From Cordilura impudica (taxonomy: Eukaryota > Arthropoda > Insecta > Diptera > Scathophagidae), in NCBI GenBank assembly GCA_963682025.1, contig OY821521.1:193717075-193781074 (forward strand): a stretch of DNA of 64,000 bases, in the 5' to 3' direction. The notes under the pieces are model-generated. The model did no database searches. It saw only the letters and a list, made by a program, of their open reading frames with translations, and was not told where the DNA came from. Positions 46,790-57,843 of this stretch are shown piece by piece. The number at the start of each line of letters is the position of its first letter. Position 1 is the stretch's first letter. A program made the translations under genes and the position numbers.

Positions 46790-47913
46790 CAAATACCGAA
46801 GTTTGCAGTCGTGTGATGTTAAGCATGACGCCGATAGCATTGGTTGGGCACATTTTGTTCGCCCCGGTGATATCAATACAGGCAATGCGATATACCTTGT
46901 TCAGGATTGCCTAAGCATTCGGTTGCTCAATCTTTCGCCACCATTCAAAAGCAGATATAGCTCTAAACGACCAGTAGATCATGTGGGGTTTTAAACTCAC
47001 GTTCTACAAAATGGCCTTTGACAGGCATATCATGCCCTAGTGGCGTTTATTGGTAATTTGGTCTAATTAGTTATTCCATATGAGGTATTTATCTAGGATA
47101 ATCCCAAGATACTTGACTTCTTCCGAGAAGTCTATTTTCAAGCTATTTAAACTGGGTTTCACAAGATTGAGTTTTCTTCATTTAGTGAAGGGTATCAGTA
47201 TGTTCTTAGCTAAGTTCATAGATAATCCTTTATTCTGACATGAATTGAGCGCATAATTCAGAGCCTGCTGCATACGCTCCATAATCTAGATAATCCTCTA
47301 TTCTGACATGAATTGAGGGCATAATACAGAGCCTGCTGCATACGCTCCAATATTGTACTATCATGGAAGCCGGTGACAGATATAAAAAGATCGTCTGTAT
47401 AGCCAAAGGTTCTAAATTTTAAGTTAGTTCCTCCAGTATCTTATTAATGACAAGGTCCAAAGCAGTGGTGATAGAACGCCTCCCTGTGTATTGCAGAAAT
47501 ATTTTTTCTCAACATGGCCTCATAAATTGCTCTATATGATACATTATCGAATGTATATCAATGAAGGCATAGATAGATATCTGTTTGGCATCAAGTGCCT
47601 TTTCTATCATTGTGACAGCATTACGGACAGTTGATTCCATCGATTTATCTTGTTGGTACGAAAACTGTAGTTCCTGAATAGGTTTGCGTGCCAGGTCCAA
47701 AACTTTCTCCATAGTCTTCAGGAAAAAATAACTTAAAGTAATCGGTCTACTTTGGGTATAAATACTACTTTCACTACTTTCACCATGTAGAAGAGAAGAT
47801 ATAATAAGTCTAGTGAGTTGTGGGATGATGATATCGATTCCTTCTTGCAGTAAACAGGGATGTACGCAGTCCGGCCCAGGTGGTATAAGTGGAGAGAATC
47901 CATTATCGTCCAT
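46790..47913 (-). pseudogene. LOA-like reverse transcriptase remnant
   Basis: The longest open part (47913-47509) reads NGFSPLIPPGPDCVHPCLLQ, RPITLSYFFLKTMEKVLDLA and MIEKALDAKQISIYAFIDI, then stops. Other frames continue TQGGVLSPLLW, FGYTDDLFISV (47404-47390; YTDD retains both catalytic aspartates) and KKGLSMNLAK-like and VKYLGIILDKYLIW. A C-terminal connection piece near 46900-46800 reads ITGANKMCPTNAIGVMLN. A 68-bp direct duplication (47221-47288 and 47289-47356) disrupts the part after YTDD. Confidence 0.8.
47221..47356. repeat. Tandem 68-bp duplication in the RT remnant
   Basis: GATAATCCTTTATTCTGACA at 47221 and GATAATCCTCTATTCTGACA at 47289; the two copies differ at a handful of positions. 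Confidence 0.85.
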
Positions 47914-48249
47914 CTAACCCGATTCTAATGAAAAGTATTATCCGCTAAAGATATGTGCGTTTTAGTCAGGGAAGGTTTCCCGACGGCTGTTTGGGCTCTG
48001 TTAGTTTGAACACATCCTAGAAAGTGTGTTTCCAATAGAAGTTCACAGGTTTCTTCCGGAGATTCAACGTATGAAACAGATCATAATTCCACCATGGAAC
48101 ATCTCTCTTAGCCTTCCTAGTCCTTAATGGACAGTTCTCTGTGCATACGAATGATATGTTCTATTGTAGTTTAAACGCCTTTCCGAATGATCGACATTGT
48201 TATCCAAATGGTACCGAAAATTATTCCAGTTAGTATATTTGGGATTTCG

Positions 48250-48631
48250 ATAGAGAGAGTTCAACAGAAACATGCCAGTTTGAGATGGCGAAAGAAAGAT
48301 TGGATCTGGTCAAGTTAAGACATAAAACATCTCTTCTAATTGCATTCCTAAATGTCGGTCCGTCACCGCAGATTGCAATATTTATATTGAATTTACAAAT
48401 AAATTCAAGAAGAAAATCACCACGTTTGTTTATATTACCACTTCCCTAGGTTGTATGGTGGGTGTTGGCATCATAGCAGATGATCCAGCAGAGACTTCGT
48501 GCTTGGCAATATTCCTCAAGGGCCATGATTTCGTGGGTGCGTGCTATATCTACGTCACCTGGTAGATAGGCAGAGGCCAGCATCATCTCATGTTCGCCAG
48601 CAGGAGAGGGCACAATCGCCCGAATGGCCAC
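48250..48631 (-). pseudogene. APE-type endonuclease remnant
   Basis: The minus strand reads MMLASAYLPGDVDIARTHEI, then LCWIICYDANTHHT, where the DANxHH motif is the catalytic core of R1/LOA-type endonucleases. After a break it continues NINKRGDFLLEFICKFNINI, GDGPTFRNAIRRDVLCLNLT and AISNWHVS. The terminal SDHR motif is not readable. Confidence 0.8.
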
Positions 48632-48709
48632 CAGATCACGTGAGACGAATACTGAAATTGGAAGAAACGTGATTTTATATGTAACAAACAGGGCTGCTCT
48701 GGGTTTTCA

Positions 48710-50285
48710 TACTTCTTTAATAAAGGTACTTTTTTAATAAAGGTACTTTTTTAATAAAAGTATTTTTTTAATAAAGGTACTTTTTTAATAAAGGTACTTT
48801 TTTAATAAAGGTACTTTTTTAATAAAGGTACTTTTTTAATAAAGGTACTTTTTTAATAAAGGTACTTTTTTAATAAAGGTACTTTTTTAATAAAGGTACT
48901 TTTTTAATAAAGGTACTTTTTTAATAAAGTACTTTTTTAATAAAGGTACTTTTTTAATGAAGGTACTTTTTTAATAAAGGTACTTTTTTAACAGAGGTAC
49001 TTTTTTAATAAAGGTACTTTTTTAATAAAGGTACTTTTTTAATAAAGGTACTTTTTTAACAAAGGTACTTTTTTAACAAAGGTACTTTTTTAATAAAGTT
49101 ACTTTTTTAATAAAACTACTTTCTCTTTAATAAAGTTACTTTTTTAATAAAACTACTTTCTCTTTAATAAAGAGTATTTTTTTAACAAAAGGTAAATTTT
49201 TAATAAAAGGTACTTCTTTAATAAAAATAACTTTTTTTTAACAAAATGACTTTTTTAATATAAGTTACTTTTTTTAACAAAAGGTACTATTTTAATAAAT
49301 GTTGCTATATTATAAAATAGATATTTTTTGGTAAAGCTAATTTTTAATAAAAACAGCTTTAATAGAATGGTAATTTTTTAATAAGAAGTTTTTTATAAAA
49401 GCTACTTTGTTAATAAAAGATATATTTTAATAAAAGGTACTTTTTTAATAATTTTAATAATAAAAGGTAATTTTTTAATTAGAGATAATTTTTTAGTAAA
49501 ATTAGTTTTTTAATAAAATTTAATTTTTTAAGAAAAGGTACTTCTTTTAATACCTTTTTAATAAAAGGTACTTTTTCATAAAAAAGTACTTTTTTAATTA
49601 AAGGAGCTTTTTAAATAGAAAGCACTTTTTCAATAAAACTTACTTTTTTAACAAAATTTACGTTTTCAAGAAACTTTATTTTTTTTAGTAATAGGTCTTC
49701 TTTTAATAAAAGGCACTTATTTTAGAAAAGGTACTTTTTTAATGAAAAGTATGTTGTTAGTAAATCGTACTTTTTTAATTAAATGTGCTTTTTATAAAAT
49801 GTACTTGTTTATTAAAAGGTACTTTTTTTAAATAATGGTACTTTTTCAATAAAAATGACTTTTTAATAAAGTACCCTTTTAATAAAGTACCTTTTTAATA
49901 AAAGATATTTTTTTAAATAATGGTACTTTTTGAATAAGAGGAATTTTTTAACTATGGATACTTATTTAAGAATATGTACTTTTTTATTAAAATGTACTTT
50001 TTTAATAAATCACAGTTTTCAGTATAATAAGCTTTTTTTTAACAAAAGCCATTTTTTTATTAAAAAGTACTTTTATATAAAAGTATTTTATAAAAAAGTG
50101 TAAAAGTATTTTATAAAAAAGTACTTTTTATAGAAAAGTACTTTTTATAAAAAGTACTTTTTTATAAAAAGTACTTTTTTAATAAAGCTACTTTTTTAAT
50201 AAAGCTACTTTTTATACTTTTTACGAAAATCTACTTTTTTATTTATTTTTTAAGGAAAGATATTTTTTTTATTACTTTTTGTAAT
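48710..50285. repeat. Long minisatellite, unit ACTTTTTTAATAAAGGT
   Basis: At 48717-49085 about twenty copies of a 17-bp unit are almost identical. Beyond that the array degrades into AATAAAAGGTACTTTTTT variants to 50285. It is related to ACTTTTTTAAGAAAAGGT at 646-1262 and 4573-5085. Confidence 0.9.
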
Positions 50286-50732
50286 TGATCAGTTATCAAA
50301 GTGTGTGCTTTTGTTGCCTGGGCATATCAATTTCATTTGAAATGCGCATACATTGATTTTGTTATATATGCACAGGGTATTTTTTTTTAGAAAAGTTCTT
50401 ATTTATTTGTTACAATTTTATACCCTCCATCATATTGCGTACCGCATAATCAGTGATAACCCTCAAGCCATAATAAATATTTCGTGTGTCATCAATGGGT
50501 TGTGTTTTCTTTAGTCTAACCGAGTAAAATGGATGATTTTATTTTGGTTTAATATAAAATTTATGAATTTGGAAATAAATTTGAAAATTATGTTTTTACA
50601 TTTAAAAATGAAAATGTATTTCCTTTCATTTTATTGAGTTCGTTAACATTTAATAGTGTATTAAAAATTATTAGAAAATACCTTTTTTAGAAAAGGATAT
50701 TTTGTTAAAAAAAAAAGTCAGATTAACTAAAA
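50286..50732. other. Spacer, no gene seen
   Basis: Nothing recognised apart from a TATACCCTCC segment near 50420, possibly the end of a DINE-like relic. Confidence 0.45.
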
Positions 50733-51010
50733 CAAGTAAGGGCATTAAATTCGGCTGTGTCGAATCTTTAAAACATTGCAAAAAAATAAGTGGTTTTAAC
50801 AAATATGGTCAGCATCCGTCCATTTTTAGACCTAGTCCCCATATAAATATAGCACCTTATATGAACTTTTTCGTATCCAAAAGCAAAAAAAAAATAATAA
50901 TACCCTCAAATTTGTTTTATGCAATTTTCTATATCCAATTAGAAAATATCCATGGTATAGGGCATCGTATAGTCGGTCTAGACCGACTATAATTATCTAA
51001 CTTATTGTTT
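50733..51010. mobile_element. Mosaic DINE-1-like fragment with two hairpin ends
   Basis: It begins AACAAGTAAGGGCATTAAAT plus TTCGGCTGTGTCGAA, continues through TCCATTTTTAGACCTAGTCC, and ends with the perfect 24-bp palindrome at 50968-50991 (half-site TATAGTCGGTCT). In the other copies only one hairpin end is found, so this looks like two subfamilies joined tail to tail. Confidence 0.6.
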
Positions 51011-51244
51011 GTTGGTTGGTTTATTAACAACAAAAAAAAACGCATTCGATATATATGAAATTTTGTCGGAATATCTTCACATTTTCGTACGTCAATCCTC
51101 GGCTATTGGACCTAGTGGCTCCAAATGCTATACCGAACTGCTGCGGATTATGACGAATACTTTAAGCCTATGGGTATGACCTACTCTACCTATTGCGCCC
51201 AGGAGAGTATTTTCAACCGACAGAGAGACAGACAGACAGACATA

Positions 51245-51372
51245 CATAGATTGATTTCTTCTTTCATTTTTCATTTTTTATTTTTCATTTTTCATTTTTC
51301 GTTTTTAAATTTTCATTTTTCATTTTTTATTTTTCATTTTTTATTTTTTATTTTTCATTTGTCATTTTTCAT
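51245..51372. repeat. TTTTTCATTTTTCATT microsatellite, left block
   Basis: Heptamer-like CATTTTT units, continuing after the DINE element at 52137. Confidence 0.9.
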
Positions 51373-52136
51373 TTTTATACCCTATACCACTATGTGGTTT
51401 GGGTATAATGACTTTGTGCTGCGGTTTGTCACTACCAAAAATATTTGACCCATCTTTTTTTATACCGATCGAATCAGAATCACTATCTGATTCGATTTAA
51501 CGATGTCCGTCCGTCCGTCCGTCTGTAAAGTTTGTAATCAAACTGCAGGTCGTAAATATGAATATATTTTGATGAAATTTGGTATTTAAGCTTTTATCGG
51601 CCACAGGATGAACGCCATTGAATCGGTCCATGTTCAGACCTAGCCCCCATACAAATCACCCCAATGAAATCGACATAAATTGCCAATAAGATCCAAATTG
51701 TAATATAGATCTTACTCAAATTGGGTTTGTATATATTTATTACATCCATTAATGAGTAGTCTAAAAATGATCCCTATGGGACAACTCTTAGTCATAGGCC
51801 CCATATAGAGCTGCTTCCCGATTTTCACTTAAGTCTATCAAAAACAAAAATATTGCACCGATTCTTCTCAAATTTTGTTTGTATATATTTTTGCAAAATA
51901 CAAGAGACTTTACCAAACATGATGAGGATCGGTCCATTTTTGGGCCATATAGATATAGCATCCGATATGAACTTTTTCATATCTGCAGCCAAAAAATTAA
52001 TAAAAATCGTACTCAAATTTGGTTTATACTTATTTTCTATATCGAATTAGTTGGGCCTAAGTGATAGGGTCTCCAAACGCATGGTATAGGGTATCGTATA
52101 GTCGGTCTAGACCGACTATAATTTTCTTACTTGTTT
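51373..52136 (+). mobile_element. DINE-1-like element, near complete (about 764 bp)
   Basis: It starts TATACCCTATACCACTATGT, has GTCCGTCCGTCCGTCTG near 51506, and ends with the perfect 24-bp palindrome at 52097-52120 then TTTTCTTACTTGTTTA. Opposite orientation to 43872-44667. Confidence 0.7.
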
Positions 52137-52528
52137 ATTTTTAATTTTTAATTTTTTATTTTTCATTTTTAATTTTTCATTTGTCATTTTTCATTTTTTA
52201 TTTTTCATCTCTTATTTTTCATTTTTTATTTTTGAGTTTTCATTTTTTATTTTTAATTTTTCGTTTTTTTATTTTTTATTTTTCTTTTTTATTTTTCATT
52301 TTTCATTTGTCATTTTTCATATTTTATTTTTAATTTTTTATTTTTCATCTTTTATTTTTCATTTTTTATTTTTTACTTTTAAGTTTTCATTTTTTATTTT
52401 TAATTTTTCATTTTTCGTTTTTCATTTTTTATTTTTCATTTTTAATTTTTTATTTTTCATTTTTCATTTTTCATTTTTCATTTTTCATTTTTCATTTTTC
52501 ATTTTTCATTTTTCATTTTTCATTTTTC
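52137..52528. repeat. CATTTTT microsatellite, right block
   Basis: About 390 bp of TTTTTCATTTTTTATT variants, becoming perfect CATTTTT repeats at 52436-52528. Confidence 0.9.
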
Positions 52529-52679
52529 ATTTTCCAACGGTTATTACATATAACTTCTTTATCAATAGAATCATAAGTCACACCGATTTTGTCTTACGGC
52601 TCACATCTTACGCTGTTTTTGTGAATGTATTGTGAAATAGAAATTTACCCCCCTGCGAGTATAGATGATGTTTACACAT

Positions 52680-52755
52680 CAAAAACTTTTATTAAAAAAG
52701 TATCTTTCATTAATATGGTAAGTTTTATTAAAAAAGTATCTTTTTTTAAAATTGT
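52680..52755. repeat. Short block related to the 17-18 bp minisatellite
   Basis: Units such as TTTTATTAAAAAAGTATCTT resemble the reverse complement of the 48710 array. Confidence 0.45.
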
Positions 52756-54884
52756 AATTGTTTGCAGTTTATCTTCCTAATAATGACTTATATTAAGAAA
52801 CATATTTATTTATGTTCGAAATTCCAATAATTAATTATCTAATCACTTTTCGTTCCACTTATGTTTTATGTAAATCAATGGGCATTAACAATAAAAAAAT
52901 GTACATAAACTTATGAGCATTAATTTCAAGTAATGAATTATTTTTAATGATAATTGATTGTTTTAATGTACGAAAATTTAAAGAAATGCTTTTAAACTTA
53001 ATTAATGTCACATCGAGTGTATGTGGTTGTGTTAAATAAATGCGGTATTAGTATGTAGTACGTATATACATATTAATTTTCCGACAATTTTGAGTGTGGT
53101 TATATATGTGTTGTTTTAAGAAGCATTAGCTTTATCATACTTGTGGCTTTAGACTTAAAGCAGAGAAACGTTAAATACAAATGATACAAATTAAGTGTTT
53201 ATAACGCATTATGATGATTAATTTTGTATATTAATTATGGTTTTATAAGGAAAGTTATCATTCACTATAGCTGTTACAATTTGACCAATATCTTTAATAT
53301 CTATACCATTTTATTATTAAATTTTAATAATTCTTAAACTACTAAAGTTATTTGTTTATGTATGCATTGTTTATTTGTTCAGATTGTCTTTGGCATTAAG
53401 TTATTTACTTCTTGAACTTGCTTCCTTTAAATAAATGCTAAGTTTAAGTAAATACTGATGTTTTTCTGATATTGTCCCTTAAACTTAGGTATAGTTGCCC
53501 TCTTGAGTACCATTTTATTTAGTGTTTGGCGAAGGCACTTTATAAATTATGTGAAATATTTTTTCTTAAAGTTAAACTAGTCAGTCTCCTGCCTAAAATT
53601 TATGCAGGAAAAATGTGGAATACACAAAAACAAAAACTTTGCAAATATAAAGGAGCAGAATGTAAGGAATTTGTTGTGAAATATAATGCAAAGACATTTT
53701 TTCTTTTAATATATTTTCTTAAAAGGTAAACAAAATTATTTTTTGTTGTTATTTATGCATGAAAAAAAGGAATAGTTTAATCGATCGTGGTAAAAAAAAT
53801 ATTGAATGGCCAAACAGGAAGAACTTTACCATATTAAATTGTTTGTTATATAAGAAATTATAATTTGTAAGTCCCTGCTGGCCTAAGGTGTTTAAAAAAA
53901 CCATTATATCTCTTTGAAATTTTAAACTTTACTTTTACTTTCAAATTTCCGCCCGCTGATTTTATTTATTCTTTCCAATCCTCAACAGCCAAATATTGTT
54001 TACTTGCTTTCAACAAAACAACAGCAAAAAAAAAGTGTTTTTAAGAGTTGTTCTTTATATTTAAATTTTTTATTTTAATTTTCAATATTACTTTTCTTTT
54101 CCGGTCTCATTCGATTTCCCTTTAGTTTCTACGTTCGTCTGCATTTCTACTGTAGATGATTTTTTCATTGTGTTATTATTTGTTTGTCACAGCTGTGACT
54201 CTGTATAATAAGTTTTATGTAAATGTTGCAAAAATTGAGATAATAAAGTCGACAGTGTCAGTAGCTTAATCCTTCGTCCAATGCTGACAATCCAATGGTT
54301 TTAAGTAAATAAGCTTCAATAACATTTTATTCATTCATACATACATACATTTCATACCACACATACATTATTACACAGCCAGCAGCAGTCGGGTGTATTC
54401 AAAAATTAATGCAAATAAATTTATTTATTGTATTATTTACTTTTTGTGGATGTTGAAAGTTATAAAAAATAGCTTGTTTTCATTTTGTTTGCACAAAAAC
54501 CAAAAAATAAAGCATAATTTTGCCAAACAAGTCCAATGAGTTCAATGACTATTTATAGCATTTTTAAGCGTCCATAGACATAATAACCGCTGTTATTTTT
54601 TCTTTTTTTCTCTTATTTTTTCTCAAAGTGTTATGCATAAAATTTTCGAAATTAAAGTAAACAACTTGTCATATTCAAAATTCTTGTAAAACTTCTTAAT
54701 GGTTGAGACCAGAAATAATAAAAGTAGCCAGCCTTTTTTCGATCATTGGACATGGTATTAAGAACTATTTTCAGCACTAAAATAATATTCCACCGCAATT
54801 TAGCCAAGATTATTAACCATTGAATTAAGAGTTTTTGTATCCTTAGAATGTGTTTTTTTTTTCATAAAAACATTAAAATTTTTT
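52756..54884. other. Spacer, no gene seen
   Basis: Moderately AT-rich single-copy-looking DNA with no frame longer than about 67 codons. CATA-type repeats near 54335-54350. Confidence 0.5.
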
Positions 54885-55032
54885 TAACAAAATTAATTGC
54901 AATTTTTTCATATAATATATGACTTTCATATAATAAGTTTTCAACATTTTTGGCGTAGAATAAATAATTTTTTTCCATAATATTAATGAATTTTTTTCAT
55001 GAAATGAAGGAATTTTATCATAAAATTATTAT

Positions 55033-55996
55033 CAGCCCTGTTCTTGAAACGTTATTTGAATAAGAGTGAATTTAGAATCACATGAAATTGAAATTTTGGG
55101 TTTCTTGAAACCACTTTTTTTATTTATTTAATGGAAACATATGTTTGAGTTAAGAACCATATGTTTGAGTTAAGTACATATATATGTAACATATGTTATC
55201 TAGAAACCGAGGTGCCATATGGTTCTTTCTTCAGTTTCACAAAAAACTTTTAAGTATTTTTTGCATGTTTTTTCTTAAGTTTATAGAAAAAGTATAAAGA
55301 AAAATATTTTCTTTTAAAATAACAACTTATTTGTTGTTTTTGTTCTTCAATTTCGTTCAATTAATGACTTTAATTATGACTTTTCTATTTTTAAAAAGTT
55401 AGGCATCACCAAAAAAATTTTCGATATTCAAATAAATTGGATTTGACTGGCATCACTACTGTTTCGAACATATGCAAAAATATAAAAATATGTGCTTTGA
55501 TGAAAATTTTTTTTTAATTCCTTTATGCGCAATAATTAGTGCATAAAGAATCTATGTTATAATTGAAAAAATTATAATGGAAAATAGATTGTGTAAATAA
55601 AAAGTATTTATTATAGTTATAGAACAGCATCATCGCAAAAAGTGTGTTTTATTAACATCGACCACTTATTACGAGTTTTTTTTTTAAATCAGCGCAAAAT
55701 GTAGACGTTTTTTAAAATCGTTTTTTTTTCATAAAATTAATGTCTAATTTTTTTAAATAATGACAAGTTTCAATAAAAAACATGTTAGAGTTTAAATATC
55801 AATTAGTTTTTTTATCTCTTAGGACCTGCTTAGTAGAAAAAAAGGGCATTTGTTTTGATTTCACAAAGCCTTTTCTATGTGAATTAAAACGAGAAAAAAT
55901 CTTATTGAAATTAGAGAACAGTAAAAAACTCGTAGATTTAAGAATTTTTTCATTTACGAGTATTTTTTTGTGATAGTGGTTTCAAGAACAGGGGTG
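55033..55996. mobile_element. 964-bp non-autonomous DNA transposon, copy 2
   Basis: It starts CAGCCCTGTTCTTGAAAC and ends GTTTCAAGAACAGGGGTG, the inverse arrangement of copy 1 (6266-7222), and matches it throughout, for example GCATAAAGAATCTATGTTAT and GGACCTGCTTAGTAGAAAAA. A short frame at 55782-55973 has no support. Confidence 0.75.
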
Positions 55997-56211
55997 TATA
56001 TTTTTTCATAAAATACTCGTAAATTATCCGTTTCGTAGAAATGGAGAATTTTTTGGTATGACATTAATAAATTAATTGGTTTTATAAAATTAAATAATTT
56101 ATGCATAAAGTTAATGAATTTTTTTCATCAAGTATTTTTTTTATAAAATCATTTTATAGATTTAATGCATTTTTTGTCATGAAAAGAGTAAACGTTTACT
56201 ATTACTATCTA

Positions 56212-56895
56212 TCTATAATATTAATATGCCAGGCGATTTTTTGTTACCGATGTTTGGTTCTACCGTTTTATCCCGATTTTGACCAAGGCTATATTATTTG
56301 TATGGTATATCCTTTTAGCTATTCACCAGATTTACAGATTTTTAAATTTTTTCCCTTATTTTGAGTAAATTGCATTTAAAGTTGCTACTAACACATACAT
56401 AACATTATAATTATCGCACAGTTGTTTCATTGTAAAGAATTGCGAATAATAAGTATACAACAATAGCAGTAGTAGCGATTCTTTCAGTGATCATCAAAAA
56501 TAGCAAGGTTTTTGGGTGCAATTCAAAATTTGTCTTTTTAGTGGATTCTAAAAAAGCTACTCCTATAACAAAGAGGGTTACAAATGTATTCTTTTTCTTT
56601 TACGAAAGACTAGAAAAACCGATGTAAGATTTTTACAGTGGATAGATATGACCACTGTGTATCGTTTTCTGGCAAAAGTGAAAATTTAATAATTTTGAGT
56701 TGACTCACTTTAGAGGTACAGGTACGATATGCAATGTTTGTGTTTCTTAAATTTGTTAATGTGCTTGCTAATGAGTTTGTTATCTTCAACCACAATAATA
56801 ATAAACCAAGAAAGTGTTGGTTTGTGAATTGGCTAAGTTGAAAATTAAAGTAGCCTAGAAATTGCACTCGAATTTTTAGCGCTGGAATCTGCTAT
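56212..56895 (+). mobile_element. Non-autonomous Helitron, 684 bp
   Basis: It starts TCTATAATATTAATATGCCA after an A and ends in GCACTCGAATTTTTAGCGC followed by CTAT where CTAG is expected. The first 200 bp match 30760-31137; a further 300-bp internal segment (from about 56440) is absent from that copy. Confidence 0.65.
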
Positions 56896-57079
56896 TTATT
56901 ATTATTATATTGTAAAATTAACGAAATTCACGAAATTAATGGACTGTTTTTTTAAATTTCTGAATTTTTCGCCTCAAATTAATGAAAGATTTTCAAAAAA
57001 TTAATGCATTTTTTTTTCATAGCGTTACTTTTTGATGTTTAAGCATCTGTGCGCTCAAGGGTGATGAGGGGGGGGGGGG

Positions 57080-57560
57080 TAAAATCCAATTCACAATACA
57101 ATCACAAAAATAGCGTAAGGGAAAATCGGTGTGAGGTAGATGTAAGTGTATTGGTGTATTTAGTAAGCAAAATCACAAATCTTTTTCATTAATTTTAAAT
57201 ATTCAAGTGTATATTTGCTATTGACCGCTAGGTGTGCTGCGAGTTTAACATGTTCACAAATTGACGGAGTTGTTTTTTTTTATATTCAACTATATATTTG
57301 CTATTGACAGAACTTTTTTAGTAAGCAGAATCGCTAGGTGTGCTGAGGGTTTAACATGTTCACACACTTACAGAGTTGTTTTTTTTTTAAATATTCAAGT
57401 ATATTTTTGCTATTGACCGAACTAGTTTAAGAACATTTAAATTTTTATAAACAAAACAAAAGCTTAACTTAACGCTCAAGGTGGTAAAAATCTATTTCAC
57501 AATACAATCAGAAAAACAGAGTTACACAAAAACGGTGTGAGGGGTGAGTGTATTGGTGCA
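57080..57560. repeat. Nested direct repeats
   Basis: CAATTCACAATACAATCACA near 57089 recurs as TATTTCACAATACAATCAGA near 57492, each followed by GGTGTGAGG and GTGTATTGGTG. Between them TATTCAAGTGTATATTTGCT (57200) recurs near 57283 and 57394, with GCTAGGTGTGCTG and TTTAACATGTTCACA also repeated. An 11-12 base G run is at 57068-57080. Confidence 0.7.
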
Positions 57561-57598
57561 ATGATTATGATATTTTCATCATTTCTGACTTGTGCTTC

Positions 57599-57785
57599 AG
57601 TGTTTCAGAAAACATCAATTGATTTTCAGAAAATATCGATTGTGTTTCAGAAAGTCTCAATTGTATTTCAGAAAACATAAATTGATTTTCAGTAAGTATC
57701 AATTGAAATTTAAAAAACATGAATTTATTTCCAGAAATAATCAATTTTATTTCAGAAAGCATCGATTTACTTTCAATAAATTGAA
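57599..57785. repeat. 21-bp tandem repeat, about nine copies
   Basis: Units such as GTTTCAGAAAACATCAATTG vary by a few bases. Because 21 is a multiple of three, both strands stay open: the plus strand reads heptads like IFRKYRL and CFRKSQL, the minus strand IFSENQL and MFSEIQL. No start context or domain supports real coding. Confidence 0.8.
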
Positions 57786-57843
57786 AAAATTTAATAAATT
57801 GTGTTTTATTAACTTTGGATCATTTGTGGATCTTCTTATTGTA

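Larger units (their letters stand above)
45575..48700 (-). mobile_element. LOA-like non-LTR retrotransposon, decayed and interrupted
   Basis: On the minus strand the order is APE endonuclease (48631-48250), RT (47913-46790), RNase H (46150-45950) and a C-terminal zinc motif (about 45720-45660). A SINE is inserted at 46471-46700. APE plus RT plus RNase H is the layout of the LOA and I clades; GGVLSPLLW and YTDD favour LOA, tentatively. Minisatellite abuts both ends. Confidence 0.8.
54885..57015. repeat. TTAATGAATTTTTTTCAT minisatellite, broken by two insertions
   Basis: Blocks at 54885-55032, 55997-56205 and 56925-57015 share units of the form ATTAATGAATTTTTTTCATA. A 964-bp transposon and a Helitron lie between them. 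The same unit recurs at 60640-61040 and 61910-62060. Confidence 0.7.

Noticed and set aside
52756..54884. Possible host gene between repeats
   Set aside because: Frames are at most 67 codons and no pair could be joined by good splice sites.
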